This document shows positions 54,270 to 63,545 of a stretch of 64,000 nt of DNA, in pieces. The position numbers and the translations under genes were made by a program. The notes under the pieces were generated by a model, which was not told the DNA's origin, did not search any database, and saw only the letters and a list, made by a program, of their open reading frames with translations. Origin of the DNA: Saccharomonospora piscinae (GTDB taxonomy: Bacteria > Actinomycetota > Actinomycetes > Mycobacteriales > Pseudonocardiaceae); the NCBI RefSeq assembly GCF_005862235.1, contig NZ_VCEK01000003.1, positions 511,641 through 575,640 of the forward strand, given 5' to 3'. The first letter of the stretch is position 1. Every line of letters begins with the position of its first letter.

Positions 54270-55529
54270 TCAGGAGCCGTTCGTGACCGAGGCGACGACG
54301 TCGGTCCAGATTTCCAGGGCCTCGTCGACCTGCTCGGAGGTGACCACCAGCGGCGGGATCATGCGCACGACGTTCATGAACGCGCCGCAGGTGAGCAGCA
54401 GCAGGCCCTTCGCGGCGGCGGCCTTCTGCACGGCCTGGGCCGTCGCGTTGTCCGGGGCGCCGTCCGCCGTGACGAACTCCGAGCCGACCAGCAGTCCGAG
54501 CCCGCGCACGTCACCGATGGCGGGCGTCTTCTCGCCGACGGCCCTCGCGCCGTCGAGCAGTTGCCTGCCCCTGGCCGCCGCGTTCTCGACCAGGTTCTCG
54601 TCCCGGATGACGTCGAGCGTGGCGAGCGCCGCCGCGCACGACACGGCGTTGCCGCCGTACGTGCCCCCCTGCGAGCCGGGCCACGCCTTGCCCATCAGGT
54701 CCTTCGACGCGGCGATGCCGGACAGCGGGAACCCGCTCGCGAGGCCCTTGGCGATCAGCACCACGTCCGGCCGGACGTCGAAGTGGTCGTGGCCCCAGAA
54801 GCGGCCGGTGCGCCCGAAACCGGTCTGGATCTCGTCCATCACCAGCAGGATGCCGTGCTCGTCGGCGCGGCGGCGCAGCCCGGCCATGAACTCGCTGTTG
54901 GCGGGCACGTAGCCGCCCTCGCCGAGCATCGGCTCGATGAAGAACGCGGCAGTCTCCTGCGGCGAGGTCTGCGTGGCGAACAGGTAGTCCAGCTCGCGCA
55001 GTGCGAAGTCCGTGGCGGTCTTCTCGTCCCAGCCGTAGTGGTAGGCGTACGGGAACGGCGCGACGTGGACGCCGCTCATCAGCGGCGAGAAGCCCGCGCC
55101 GAAGCGGGTGCCGGAGGTGGTCATCGACGCGGCGGCGACCGTGCGGCCGTGGAACCCGCCCTGGAAAACGACGATGTTGGGCCTGCCGGTGGCCTGTCGC
55201 GTGAGCCGCAGCGCCGCCTCGACGGCCTCGCTGCCCGAGTTCGAGAAGAACAGTGAGTCGAGCCCGCTGGGCAGCACCTCGCCGAGCCGCTCGCTGAGTT
55301 CGAGCAGTGGGCGGTGCATGACGGTGGTGTACTGGCCGTGGATCAGCTTGCCGACCTGCTCCTGCGCGGCGGCCACGACGCGCGGGTGGCAGTGCCCGGT
55401 GCTCGTCACGCCGATGCCTGCGGTGAAGTCGAGGTGGCGGCGCCCGCTGGTGTCGTAGAGGTAGGCGCCTTCGCCGTGCTCGACGACGACCGGTGTGGCC
55501 TGCTTGAGGATCGGGGAAAGCTGGGCCAT
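54270..55529 (-). CDS. gabT: Class III aminotransferase (GABA aminotransferase type)
   Basis: The 419-residue PLP enzyme shows HLDFTAGIGVTSTGHCHPRV, FSNSGSEAVEAALRLTRQAT, FQGGFHGRTVAA, LLVMDEIQTGFGRTG (the Asp that holds PLP) and VLIAKGLASGFPLSG with the PLP lysine. It transfers amino groups from an omega-amino acid such as GABA, leaving a semialdehyde for the divergent dehydrogenase. The ATG at 55529 has AAAGGAG nine bases upstream. DUF3830 follows in the same transcript. The exact substrate is inferred. Confidence 0.9.
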   Translation of the reverse strand: MAQLSPILKQATPVVVEHGEGAYLYDTSGRRHLDFTAGIGVTSTGHCHPRVVAAAQEQVGKLIHGQYTTVMHRPLLELSERLGEVLPSGLDSLFFSNSGSEAVEAALRLTRQATGRPNIVVFQGGFHGRTVAAASMTTSGTRFGAGFSPLMSGVHVAPFPYAYHYGWDEKTATDFALRELDYLFATQTSPQETAAFFIEPMLGEGGYVPANSEFMAGLRRRADEHGILLVMDEIQTGFGRTGRFWGHDHFDVRPDVVLIAKGLASGFPLSGIAASKDLMGKAWPGSQGGTYGGNAVSCAAALATLDVIRDENLVENAAARGRQLLDGARAVGEKTPAIGDVRGLGLLVGSEFVTADGAPDNATAQAVQKAAAAKGLLLLTCGAFMNVVRMIPPLVVTSEQVDEALEIWTDVVASVTNGS

Positions 55530-55626
55530 GACAGCGTGCTCCTTTGCGAGGCGGAACGACAACGGCGTGACGGGCGAGCGCGGCCGCGGGTGGGTCGCAC
55601 CGCACCGGCCACCACCGGGGTTGTAG

Positions 55627-55638
55627 ATTGTCAACAAT
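55627..55638. promoter_or_regulatory. GntR-type operator candidate in gabT/gabD promoter
   Basis: ATTGTCAACAAT is a 12-base palindrome (arms ATTGT/ACAAT) in the AT-rich middle of the 162-base divergent region. The TTGT-N2-ACAA form is common for FadR/FCD-type GntR proteins. The GntR/FCD gene at 62.8-63.5 kb is the obvious candidate regulator. Confidence 0.5.
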
Positions 55639-55691
55639 ATTCGTAGCATGGCACTCGCAGCGGCGCAATCAGCGACTTCAGGGAGTTCTCA

Positions 55692-57155
55692 ATGAGCGCG
55701 GTCACCGAGTCCGGTGTGGTCGAGGCTGTCAACAAGGAGTTGTTCATCGGCGGCAAGTGGACGCAGGCCACCGCTGGGGCGACGTTTCCCGTACACGACC
55801 CGGCCACCGGCGGGGTGCTGTGCGAGGTGGCCGACGCCTCGGCCGACGACGGCCGAGCGGCGCTCGACGCCGCGTGCGCGGTCCAGGCCGAGTGGGCGGC
55901 CCACGCGCCGAGGGAGCGGGGCGAGATCCTGCGCAGGGCCTACGACGGGCTGATGGCGCGGCAGGAGGAACTGGCGCTGCTGATGACCCTGGAGATGGGC
56001 AAGCCGCTGGCCGAGTCCCGGGGTGAGATCGCCTACGCCGCCGAGTTCTTCCGCTGGTTCGCCGAGGAGGCGGTCCGGATCGACGGCGGCTACGCCGTGT
56101 CGCCCAACGGTGCGGGGCGCTTCCTCGTGACGAAGCAGCCCGTGGGCCCGTCCCTGCTCATCACGCCGTGGAACTTCCCGATGGCGATGGGCACGCGCAA
56201 GATCGGGCCCGCCGTGGCCGCGGGCTGCACGATGGTCATCAAGCCGGCCGCGCAGACGCCGCTGTCGATGCTGGCGCTGGCGCAGATCCTGGCCGACGCG
56301 GGGTTGCCCGACGGCGTGCTCAACGTGGTGACGACCCGCAGCGCGGGTGCCGTGATGGAGCCGATGATCCGGGACGGCAGGGCCCGCAAGCTCTCGTTCA
56401 CCGGCTCCACCGGAGTCGGCAGGCGCCTGCTGGAGCAGTGCGCCGACAAGGTGCTGAACACCTCGATGGAGCTGGGCGGCAACGCGCCGTTTCTGGTGTT
56501 CGACGACGCCGACCTCGACGCGGCCGTGGACGGCGCGATGCAGGCGAAGATGCGCAACATCGGCGAGGCGTGCACGGCGGCCAACCGGTTCTACGTGCAG
56601 CGCGGTGTCGCCGACGAGTTCGCCCGCAGGCTCACCGAGCGCATGGAGGCCCAGCCCATCGGCCGGGGCACCGAGGACGGCGTGGTGGTCGGCCCGCTGA
56701 TCGACCCCGACGCGGTGACCAAGGTCAGCGGCCTGGTCGAGGACGCCGCACGGCGCGGCGCGGAGGTGCTCACCGGCGGCGCCACCGTGGACGGGCCGGG
56801 TAACTTCTACCAGCCCACGGTTCTCACGGGAGTGCCGCGCGACGCGCGCATGGCCAGCGAGGAGATCTTCGGCCCGGTGGCCCCGATCTCGGTGTTCGAC
56901 ACCGAGGACGAGGCGCTGGCCGCCGCCAACGACACCGAGTACGGCCTGGTCGGCTACGTCTACACCAGCGACGTGAAGCGCGCCCTGCGGGTGAGCGAGG
57001 GGCTGGAGACCGGCATGGTCGGGCTCAACCAGGGCATCGTGTCGAACCCGGCGGCACCGTTCGGTGGGGTGAAGCAGTCGGGCCTCGGCCGCGAGGGCGG
57101 CACCGTGGGGATCGAGGAGTTCCTGGAGACCAAGTACGTCGCGGTGAGCCTGTGA
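55692..57155 (+). CDS. gabD: NAD(P)-dependent succinate-semialdehyde dehydrogenase type
   Basis: The 487-residue aldehyde dehydrogenase has LLITPWNFPMAMGTRKIGPA, KLSFTGSTGVGRRLLEQ, the general-base glutamate in SMELGGNAPFLVF, and the nucleophilic cysteine in MRNIGEACTAANRFYV. This combination is usual for succinate-semialdehyde dehydrogenases, where the second cysteine of redox-regulated forms is replaced. It oxidises the semialdehyde made by the divergent aminotransferase. The next gene overlaps its stop (GTGA). Confidence 0.9.
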   Translation: MSAVTESGVVEAVNKELFIGGKWTQATAGATFPVHDPATGGVLCEVADASADDGRAALDAACAVQAEWAAHAPRERGEILRRAYDGLMARQEELALLMTLEMGKPLAESRGEIAYAAEFFRWFAEEAVRIDGGYAVSPNGAGRFLVTKQPVGPSLLITPWNFPMAMGTRKIGPAVAAGCTMVIKPAAQTPLSMLALAQILADAGLPDGVLNVVTTRSAGAVMEPMIRDGRARKLSFTGSTGVGRRLLEQCADKVLNTSMELGGNAPFLVFDDADLDAAVDGAMQAKMRNIGEACTAANRFYVQRGVADEFARRLTERMEAQPIGRGTEDGVVVGPLIDPDAVTKVSGLVEDAARRGAEVLTGGATVDGPGNFYQPTVLTGVPRDARMASEEIFGPVAPISVFDTEDEALAAANDTEYGLVGYVYTSDVKRALRVSEGLETGMVGLNQGIVSNPAAPFGGVKQSGLGREGGTVGIEEFLETKYVAVSL

Positions 57156-58219
57156 GCGCGCCGGAGCGGACCTACGAGATCGCCACCATCCCCGGCGACG
57201 GCATCGGGGTCGACGTCACCGTCGAGGCGTGCAAGGTACTGGACGCGGCGGCGAGCCGGCACGGCTTCGCGCTGCGCTGGACCGAGTTCGACTACAGCTG
57301 CGAGCGCTACAGCGAGACCGGCGCCATGATGCCCGGCGACGGGGTGGCGACGTTGTCCGCCTTCGACGCGATCCTGCTCGGCGCCGTCGGCTTCCCCGGC
57401 GTACCCGACCACGTGTCGCTGTGGGGGTTGCTGATCCCGCTCCGCCGCGCGTTCTCGCAGTACGTGAACCTGCGCCCGGTGCGGTTGCTGCCCGGGACCA
57501 CCTCCGTGCTCGCGGGCCGCGAGGCCGACGAGCTGGAGATGGTGATCGTGCGGGAGAACTCCGAAGGGGAGTACTCCACGCTCGGTGGCAGGCACAACGA
57601 GGGCCAGCCCGGCGAGTTCGCGTTGCAGGAGTCGGTGTTCACCCGGGTGGGCGTCGAACGCATCATCCGCTATGCGTTCGAGCTGGCCCGCACGCGCTCG
57701 CGGCGGGTGTGCTCGGCGACCAAGTCGAACGGCATCATCCACACCATGCCGTTCTGGGACGAGATCTTCGAGTCCGTCTCGGCCGACTACCCGGACGTGG
57801 CCGCGGAGCAGTGCCACATCGACGCGCTGGCCGCCAGGATGGTGCAGCAGCCCGACCGGCTCGACGTGGTCGTGGCGTCCAACCTGTTCGGTGACATCCT
57901 CAGCGACCTCGCCGCGGCGGTCACCGGCGGGCTCGGCATGGCCCCGTCCGGCAACATCAACCCGGAGCGCACCCGGCCGTCGATGTTCGAGGCGGTCCAC
58001 GGCAGCGCCCCGGACATCGCGGGGAAGGGCATCGCGAACCCGGTGGCGCAGATTCTGGCCTCGGCGATGATGCTGGAGCATCTCGGTGAGACCGAGGCCG
58101 CCCGGTCGGTCGACGCCGCTGTGGAGAAGGTGCTGACGGAGGGCAGGGTCGCCACGCCCGACCTGGGAGGCCGGGCCACGACGGAGCAGCTCGGTTCCGC
58201 CGTGGCCGACGCCGTGTAG
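57152..58219 (+). CDS. Tartrate/D-malate-type beta-decarboxylating dehydrogenase
   Basis: The 355-residue protein belongs to the isopropylmalate/isocitrate dehydrogenase family. It has IATIPGDGIGVDVTVEACKV, YVNLRPVRLLPG, MVIVRENSEGEYSTLGGR, SATKSNGIIHTMPFWDE and MFEAVHGSAPDIAGKGIANP. The YSTLGGR and SLWGLLIPLRR segments match tartrate dehydrogenase/DmlA (D-malate) enzymes rather than leucine biosynthesis. It is co-translated with the aldehyde dehydrogenase. The cluster's overall substrate may be a hydroxy- or amino-dicarboxylate. Confidence 0.88.
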   Translation: MSAPERTYEIATIPGDGIGVDVTVEACKVLDAAASRHGFALRWTEFDYSCERYSETGAMMPGDGVATLSAFDAILLGAVGFPGVPDHVSLWGLLIPLRRAFSQYVNLRPVRLLPGTTSVLAGREADELEMVIVRENSEGEYSTLGGRHNEGQPGEFALQESVFTRVGVERIIRYAFELARTRSRRVCSATKSNGIIHTMPFWDEIFESVSADYPDVAAEQCHIDALAARMVQQPDRLDVVVASNLFGDILSDLAAAVTGGLGMAPSGNINPERTRPSMFEAVHGSAPDIAGKGIANPVAQILASAMMLEHLGETEAARSVDAAVEKVLTEGRVATPDLGGRATTEQLGSAVADAV

Positions 58220-58266
58220 CGGCGGGAGCGGGGTGTCAGCGCTGCCGCAGTGGGCATCCCGCCTCC

Positions 58267-61200
58267 ATGAGAGTGTTGGGCGTGCCCCTGCCAGGGCCGC
58301 TGTCCGTGGTGGGAGCGGCCCTGGGCACCGCACGCGGTGTGGTGTCGCTGGTCGGGGCACCCCGGCGGGCGACCCTGACCGGCCCCGGCCGCCTCTACAT
58401 CGATGTCCACGGCATCCACGGGGAGGGCGGCGCCGGTGTCGCGCGGCGGATCGAGCGCGCGCTGGAGTCACATCCGCACGTGGACTGGGCGCGGGTGAAC
58501 GGGCCGTCGTCGCGGGTGTGTGTCGCTGTGGCTCATCCGAGGCCGAGGACGGCCGAGATCGCGGCACTGGCGAGGCGGGCGGGCCGGGCCCCCGCCTCGC
58601 TCGACGACGAGGCCGTGGAGGACGAGGCCCAGCATCCCGCCGACGGTCTGCGCGGTACCCGGCTCGTCCCCACCCTGCTGGTGGACGCGGTGGGGCTCGG
58701 CATGTCGCTGCTGGCCCGGATCGCGCCGTGGACGCCGCTGCCCCCGGAGGTGGCCGCGCTGCTGGGCGTGCCCGGCCACCATCCCGAGCTCGCGGAGCGT
58801 CTGGCACACCGCGCGCACAGTCACACCCGCGCCGACTCGATGACGTCGATGGTGGGCGCGGTCGCTCAGGGGCTCGCGCAGGGCAACGAGGGGATCGTGC
58901 TCGACGTCGCCCAGCGCCTCGGTCAGTGGCGCGAGGCCAGGGCGCTGGAGCGCGCGTGGTGGGAGGTCGAGGGCCGGGTGGTCACCGGCCCCGACGCGGT
59001 GGCGGCGGCCGTGCCGCGTGGCGAACGACCCGCCGCGCTCGCGGACGGCGCCGTGGAGCGGTACCAGCGTGCGGCGCTGCGGGCCGGTGCCGTGGCGGCG
59101 TCGGCCGCGCTGCCGGTCGCCGGTCCGCGCAAGGCGCTGGCTCTGGGGCTGTCTGCCGTGCCGAAGGCGGCCGAAACGGCCCGCTCGGCGTTCGGTAGCG
59201 CTCTCGGGCGGGTGCTCGGCCTGCGGGGAGCGGTCGTGATGGACCGGGCCGCGCTGCGCCGCGTGGACCGCATCGACGCCGTGGTGCTCGACCGCGCGGC
59301 GCTGCGCACGGGCAGGCTCGCGCTGTCGGACCTGCTCGCGTTACCGGACGCGGACCCGCACGAGGTGGCGGAGCGGGCGTGGGGGTTGTTCGACCCGGCC
59401 ACCGGGGCGGCGGGGCCCCGCCCCGGCGAGGGCGACAGTGCGGGCTGGTGGCTGGCACCGCTGGAGGGCTCGCGCGGACAGGCCGAGCGCGACCGCCTGC
59501 TGCGGCGCGGGGCCACCAGCGTGCTCGGGCTGGGCCGCGACGACCGGTTGCACGCGGTCGTGGGGTTGCGGGAGGAAACACTGCCCGGCGCGCACCTGCT
59601 GACCGTCGCCGCCCAGCACAGCAGGCTGCCCGTACACGAGACCGACGACGCGGCGGGCACGGTGCGCGCGTTGCAGGCACGGGGCCACGGCGTGCTGCTG
59701 GTCTCCGGGGACAGCGCGGCGTGTGCCGCGGCCGACCTCGGTGCCGGGGTATATGCCGACGACCATCCACCGTGGGGCGCGCACGTGCTCGTGGGCACCG
59801 ACCTGCCGACGGCCGCGCTGCTCGTCGAGTCGGTCGGCGCGATGAAGGCACTGAACGCGCAGAGCATCCGCCTCAGCCAGACCGCGACCGGGGTCGGAGT
59901 GGTGGCGGCACTGCACGGCGGGCGCGGAAACCCCACCAGCCGCGTGATGCACGCCGTCAACGCGGGCTCCGCCGTCGCGCTCGTCGCCGCGCGTCGCCAC
60001 GCGGTCCGGTTGCGGGAACCCCGCGCCGTCGAGCTGGTGGACACCGTCCCGTGGCACGCGATGCCGCTGGCCGCCGTGCTGCGGCGACTGGACTGTGGTG
60101 CGGGTGGGCTGTCCGAGAGCGAGGCGGCACGCCGGAAGTCCGAACGCGGTGTGGCCGCCCTCGCCGGCACCAGCCTGGGCAGCGCGTTTCTCGCGGAGCT
60201 GGCCAACCCGCTCACCCCGGTCCTCGCGGGCGGAGCGGCGCTGTCGGCCGCGGTGGGCTCCCCTGTGGACGCCGCGCTGGTGGCGGCCGTGGTGGGGGTG
60301 TCGGCGTTGGTCGGCAGCGTGCAGCAGTTGCGGACGGAACGCAGGCTCGCCGACCTGCTGAGCCGCTCCGCCGTCAGCGCGACCGTGGTGCGCGACGGTG
60401 ATGCGCGGGTGGTGACCTCGGACGATCTGGTGCCGGGCGACGTCGTGGCGCTGACGGCGGGTGACGTGATCCCCGCCGACTGCCGCGTGGTGGACGCGGC
60501 TGGATGCGAGGTCGACGAGTCCTCCCTGACCGGCGAATCCCTGCCCGTGCCGAAATCGTCGGCCGCCGTCGTGGCCTCCGTGGTCGCGGAGCGCTCGTCG
60601 ATGGTCTACGAGGGCACGACGGTGGCGGCGGGCGAGGCCACCGCCGTGGTGGTGGCGGTCGGCGACGACACCGAGGCGGGCCGCAGCATGGCGACGGCGA
60701 GGGAGGCGGCCCCCACCACCGGGGTCGAGTCCCGCATCACCGAGCTGACGGAGAAGAGCCTGCCGCTCGCGGTCGGCTCGGCCGCGGCCGTGGCCGGCGC
60801 GGGGCTGCTGCACGGTGTCCCGCTGCGCGACAGCCTGTCCAGCGCGGTGAACCTGGCGGTGGGCTCCGTGCCGGAGGGGCTGCCGTTCCTGGTCAACGCG
60901 GCCCAGCTCGCGGCGGCACGGCGGCTGGCGGAACTGGGTGCGCTGGTCCGCAACCCGCGCAGCATCGAGGCGATGGGCCGGGTGGACGTGCTGTGTTTCG
61001 ACAAGACGGGCACGCTCACCGAGGGCAGGCTCAGCGTGAGCGAGGTCGACGACGGCCACGTTCGGTCGCGGGTCGACACCCTCTCCACGTCGTTGCGGCC
61101 GGTTCTCGCCGCGGCGTTGCGGGCGACGCCGCATTCCGACACGCCCCGGGATCTGCCACACGCCACCGACCGCGCCGTCGCCGAGGCGGGCCTGCGCCAC

Positions 61201-62550
61201 GCGCTCACCCCGGCGTCCGGCGCGGCGGGCTGGCACGAAGTGGCGGCGGTGCCGTTCGAGCCGTCCCGGGGTTTCCACGCCACGGTGGGACGCACCCGCA
61301 AGGGCCTCGTGCTCAGCGTCAAGGGCGCACCCGAGGAGGTGCTGCCCCGGTGCCGGCTCGACGCGCGTACCCGCAAGCGGCTCGGCGGCAGGCTCCGGGT
61401 GCTGGCGCAGGCCGGCCACCGGGTGCTCGCCGTGGCCGAACGGACGTTGGATGCCGGGGTCGAACCCGGAGCGTGGACCGAGCCGGACGCGGTCGACGGG
61501 CTGACCTTCCTCGGCTTTTTGGCCATCGCCGATCCGGTGCGCGGCAGCGCCGCCCCGGCGGCGGCGCGCCTGCGGGAGGCCGGTGTCCACATCGTCATGC
61601 TGACCGGCGACCACCCCGCCACGGGCGAGGCGATCGCGTCCGCGATCAACGGCGACGACGGCGGACTGCACGTGGTCACCGGCGCGGAGCTGGACGAGCT
61701 CGACGACGCGGGCCTACGCGAACTCCTGCCGGGGGTGGACGTGATCGCCAGGTGTACCCCGGCTCACAAGACCCGCATCGTGGAGACCTATCGCGCCCTC
61801 GGCAGGACGGTGGCGATGACCGGCGACGGCGCGAACGACGCTCCGGCGATCCGCCTGGCCGACGTCGGCATCGCGCTGGGCGGCCGGGGCACACCCGCGG
61901 CCCGCGCGGCGGCCGACGTGGTCGTGGCCGACGACACGCTCGAAACGATCATCGAGGCGCTGGTGGAGGGCCGCGCGATGTGGGCGTCGGTGCGCGCAGC
62001 GCTGGGCGTCCTGCTCGGCGGCAACCTCGGTGAGATCGCCTTCAACGTCCTCGGCGCGGCGGCCACGGGCCGCTCCCCGCTCGGCGCGCGGCAACTGCTG
62101 CTCGTCAACCTGCTCACCGACCTCGCGCCCGCGATGGCCATCGCCCTGCGCCGACCGGACGGCGCCACCGTCGAGGACCTGCTGCGGGAGGGGCCGGAGT
62201 CCTCCCTCGGCACCGCGCTGCACACCGAGATCGGGGTACGGGCCGCGACGACGGCGGGGGCGGCGACGGCGGCGTGGACGCTGGCCCGGCTCACCGGGCG
62301 GCGGCGCAGAGCGGGCACCATCGCCCTCGCGACACTGGTGGGCACTCAGCTCGGCCAGACTCTGCTGGCGGGAGGGCGCAGCCCGGCGGTGCTCGCGAGC
62401 GGACTCGGTTCCGCGGCCGTGCTGGCCTCGGTGGTGCAGGTGCCGGGGGTGAGCCACTTCTTCGGCTGCACCCCGCTCGGCCCGGTGGGGTGGGGCATCG
62501 CCCTCGGCAGCGCGACGACGGCCACGGCGCTGGGCGCGCTGGTGGGCTGA
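58267..62550 (+). CDS. Giant P-type cation ATPase, CtpH/CtpI-like, with dead N-terminal half
   Basis: The 1427-residue protein has a complete catalytic half from about residue 600: ESSLTGESLPVP (actuator), AVGSVPEGLPFLVNAAQ (TM4), VLCFDKTGTLTEGRL (phosphorylation site), HIVMLTGDHPATGEAIA and MTGDGANDAPAIRLADVGIA (hinge). The first 600 residues look like a worn copy of the same layout: VVLDRAALRTGRLALSDL aligns with the DKTGT region and VLLVSGDSAACAAADL with the TGDH region. The PEGLP motif suggests Ca/Mg/Na-type ions; the ion is unknown. The ATG at 58267 has no strong ribosome site. Confidence 0.85.
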   Translation: MRVLGVPLPGPLSVVGAALGTARGVVSLVGAPRRATLTGPGRLYIDVHGIHGEGGAGVARRIERALESHPHVDWARVNGPSSRVCVAVAHPRPRTAEIAALARRAGRAPASLDDEAVEDEAQHPADGLRGTRLVPTLLVDAVGLGMSLLARIAPWTPLPPEVAALLGVPGHHPELAERLAHRAHSHTRADSMTSMVGAVAQGLAQGNEGIVLDVAQRLGQWREARALERAWWEVEGRVVTGPDAVAAAVPRGERPAALADGAVERYQRAALRAGAVAASAALPVAGPRKALALGLSAVPKAAETARSAFGSALGRVLGLRGAVVMDRAALRRVDRIDAVVLDRAALRTGRLALSDLLALPDADPHEVAERAWGLFDPATGAAGPRPGEGDSAGWWLAPLEGSRGQAERDRLLRRGATSVLGLGRDDRLHAVVGLREETLPGAHLLTVAAQHSRLPVHETDDAAGTVRALQARGHGVLLVSGDSAACAAADLGAGVYADDHPPWGAHVLVGTDLPTAALLVESVGAMKALNAQSIRLSQTATGVGVVAALHGGRGNPTSRVMHAVNAGSAVALVAARRHAVRLREPRAVELVDTVPWHAMPLAAVLRRLDCGAGGLSESEAARRKSERGVAALAGTSLGSAFLAELANPLTPVLAGGAALSAAVGSPVDAALVAAVVGVSALVGSVQQLRTERRLADLLSRSAVSATVVRDGDARVVTSDDLVPGDVVALTAGDVIPADCRVVDAAGCEVDESSLTGESLPVPKSSAAVVASVVAERSSMVYEGTTVAAGEATAVVVAVGDDTEAGRSMATAREAAPTTGVESRITELTEKSLPLAVGSAAAVAGAGLLHGVPLRDSLSSAVNLAVGSVPEGLPFLVNAAQLAAARRLAELGALVRNPRSIEAMGRVDVLCFDKTGTLTEGRLSVSEVDDGHVRSRVDTLSTSLRPVLAAALRATPHSDTPRDLPHATDRAVAEAGLRHALTPASGAAGWHEVAAVPFEPSRGFHATVGRTRKGLVLSVKGAPEEVLPRCRLDARTRKRLGGRLRVLAQAGHRVLAVAERTLDAGVEPGAWTEPDAVDGLTFLGFLAIADPVRGSAAPAAARLREAGVHIVMLTGDHPATGEAIASAINGDDGGLHVVTGAELDELDDAGLRELLPGVDVIARCTPAHKTRIVETYRALGRTVAMTGDGANDAPAIRLADVGIALGGRGTPAARAAADVVVADDTLETIIEALVEGRAMWASVRAALGVLLGGNLGEIAFNVLGAAATGRSPLGARQLLLVNLLTDLAPAMAIALRRPDGATVEDLLREGPESSLGTALHTEIGVRAATTAGAATAAWTLARLTGRRRRAGTIALATLVGTQLGQTLLAGGRSPAVLASGLGSAAVLASVVQVPGVSHFFGCTPLGPVGWGIALGSATTATALGALVG

Positions 62551-62582
62551 GGCCGACTGAGATCGACACCGCCTTTGATGCC

Positions 62583-62780
62583 ATGCTGCCGGGCATGGAG
62601 CGGGAACTGTCCGACGGACGAGAGCACGTGCGGCGTCATGTGCCGAACGTTGTCGCCCCTGAGGTACTCAGCGGCCTGCCCTACGGCTCCGAACTACCGC
62701 CCCAGGTGACCGGCAAGGACGTGACCGGCTCGGTCAGCGCGAGTGACATGGTGCTCAAACTGCGGGAGGAGCGGCTGTGA
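62583..62780 (+). CDS. Short hypothetical protein, antitoxin-like ending
   Basis: I do not recognise this 65-residue frame. It is charged, with HVPNVVAPEVLSGLPYGSEL in the middle and a C-terminal helix SASDMVLKLREERL that resembles ends of small antitoxins. No toxin gene follows: the next 60 bases contain only the end of the GntR gene on the other strand. It may be an orphan antitoxin remnant or not a gene. It starts 33 bases after the ATPase stop. Confidence 0.35.
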   Translation: MLPGMERELSDGREHVRRHVPNVVAPEVLSGLPYGSELPPQVTGKDVTGSVSASDMVLKLREERL

Positions 62781-62843
62781 CGGTGCGGCACCGCGACCGC
62801 CCAGCACGGCCCCGCGCCCGGCGCGGACCGCTGACCGGCGGGT

Positions 62844-63542
62844 TCACTCCTCCGGTCGATCCGCTCCGGTGACCAGCGTCGTTCCCGGTGCGAGTCGCTG
62901 GACGGCGTCCTCCATGTGCGCCTCCAGCAGCGTGAGCAGCAGGTCCTCGTCGCCGTCGCGCAGCGCCTCGATGATGCGGTTGTGCTCGGCGATGCGCTCG
63001 TCGACTCCCTGGTTGCCGTAGGTGCCCTGGAGCTCGGACAGACACATCCGGGTCTCGATGAGCAGGGTGCGGGCCATGCGCACCAGCCTGCCGCTGCGTG
63101 AGGCCGCGATCAGCGCCTCGTGGAACGCGAGGTCGGCCTCGCTCAGCGCGGTGGGATCGTCCTGCTCGTCGGCCTCCGCCATCGCCGTCACCGCGTCGGA
63201 GAGCACGTCGGCCACCCGTTCGCGGTCGGGACCACGCACCACGCGCTGGGCCGCCGCCCGCTCGATGGCCGAGCGCGCCCAGTAGATGTCGTGGACGTCC
63301 TCGGCCTCGAGGTCTATCACGAACAGGCCGCGATGCGGCTCACTGCGCAGCAGCCCTTCCGAGACGAGCCGCTGCATGGCCTCCCGTAGCGGCCCGCGCG
63401 AAACCTCGAACCGCGCCGCGAGGTCCGACTCCCCGAGCTGGGTGCCGGGCGGGAGCGAGCCGGTCATGATCGCTTCCCGGAGCTGCCGGGCGATGATCGA
63501 CGCGGTCGACTCCCGGTTGACCGGCTCGATGTCGGCGAGCAC
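62844..63542 (-). CDS. GntR-family regulator, FCD subgroup
   Basis: The 232-residue protein has a winged-helix domain (about 8-75; LREAIMTGSLPPGTQLGESD, then FEVSRGPLREAMQRL). An all-helical FCD ligand domain follows, with the metal-binding set Asp/His in ADLAFHEALI, His in IAEHNRIIEAL and His in LLEAHMEDAV. FCD regulators sense carboxylic acids. It lies three bases downstream of the racemase-family gene on the same strand and probably controls this catabolic cluster, including the gabT/gabD divergent promoter. The start is GTG at 63542. Confidence 0.9.
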   Translation of the reverse strand: MLADIEPVNRESTASIIARQLREAIMTGSLPPGTQLGESDLAARFEVSRGPLREAMQRLVSEGLLRSEPHRGLFVIDLEAEDVHDIYWARSAIERAAAQRVVRGPDRERVADVLSDAVTAMAEADEQDDPTALSEADLAFHEALIAASRSGRLVRMARTLLIETRMCLSELQGTYGNQGVDERIAEHNRIIEALRDGDEDLLLTLLEAHMEDAVQRLAPGTTLVTGADRPEE

Positions 63543-63545
63543 GGC

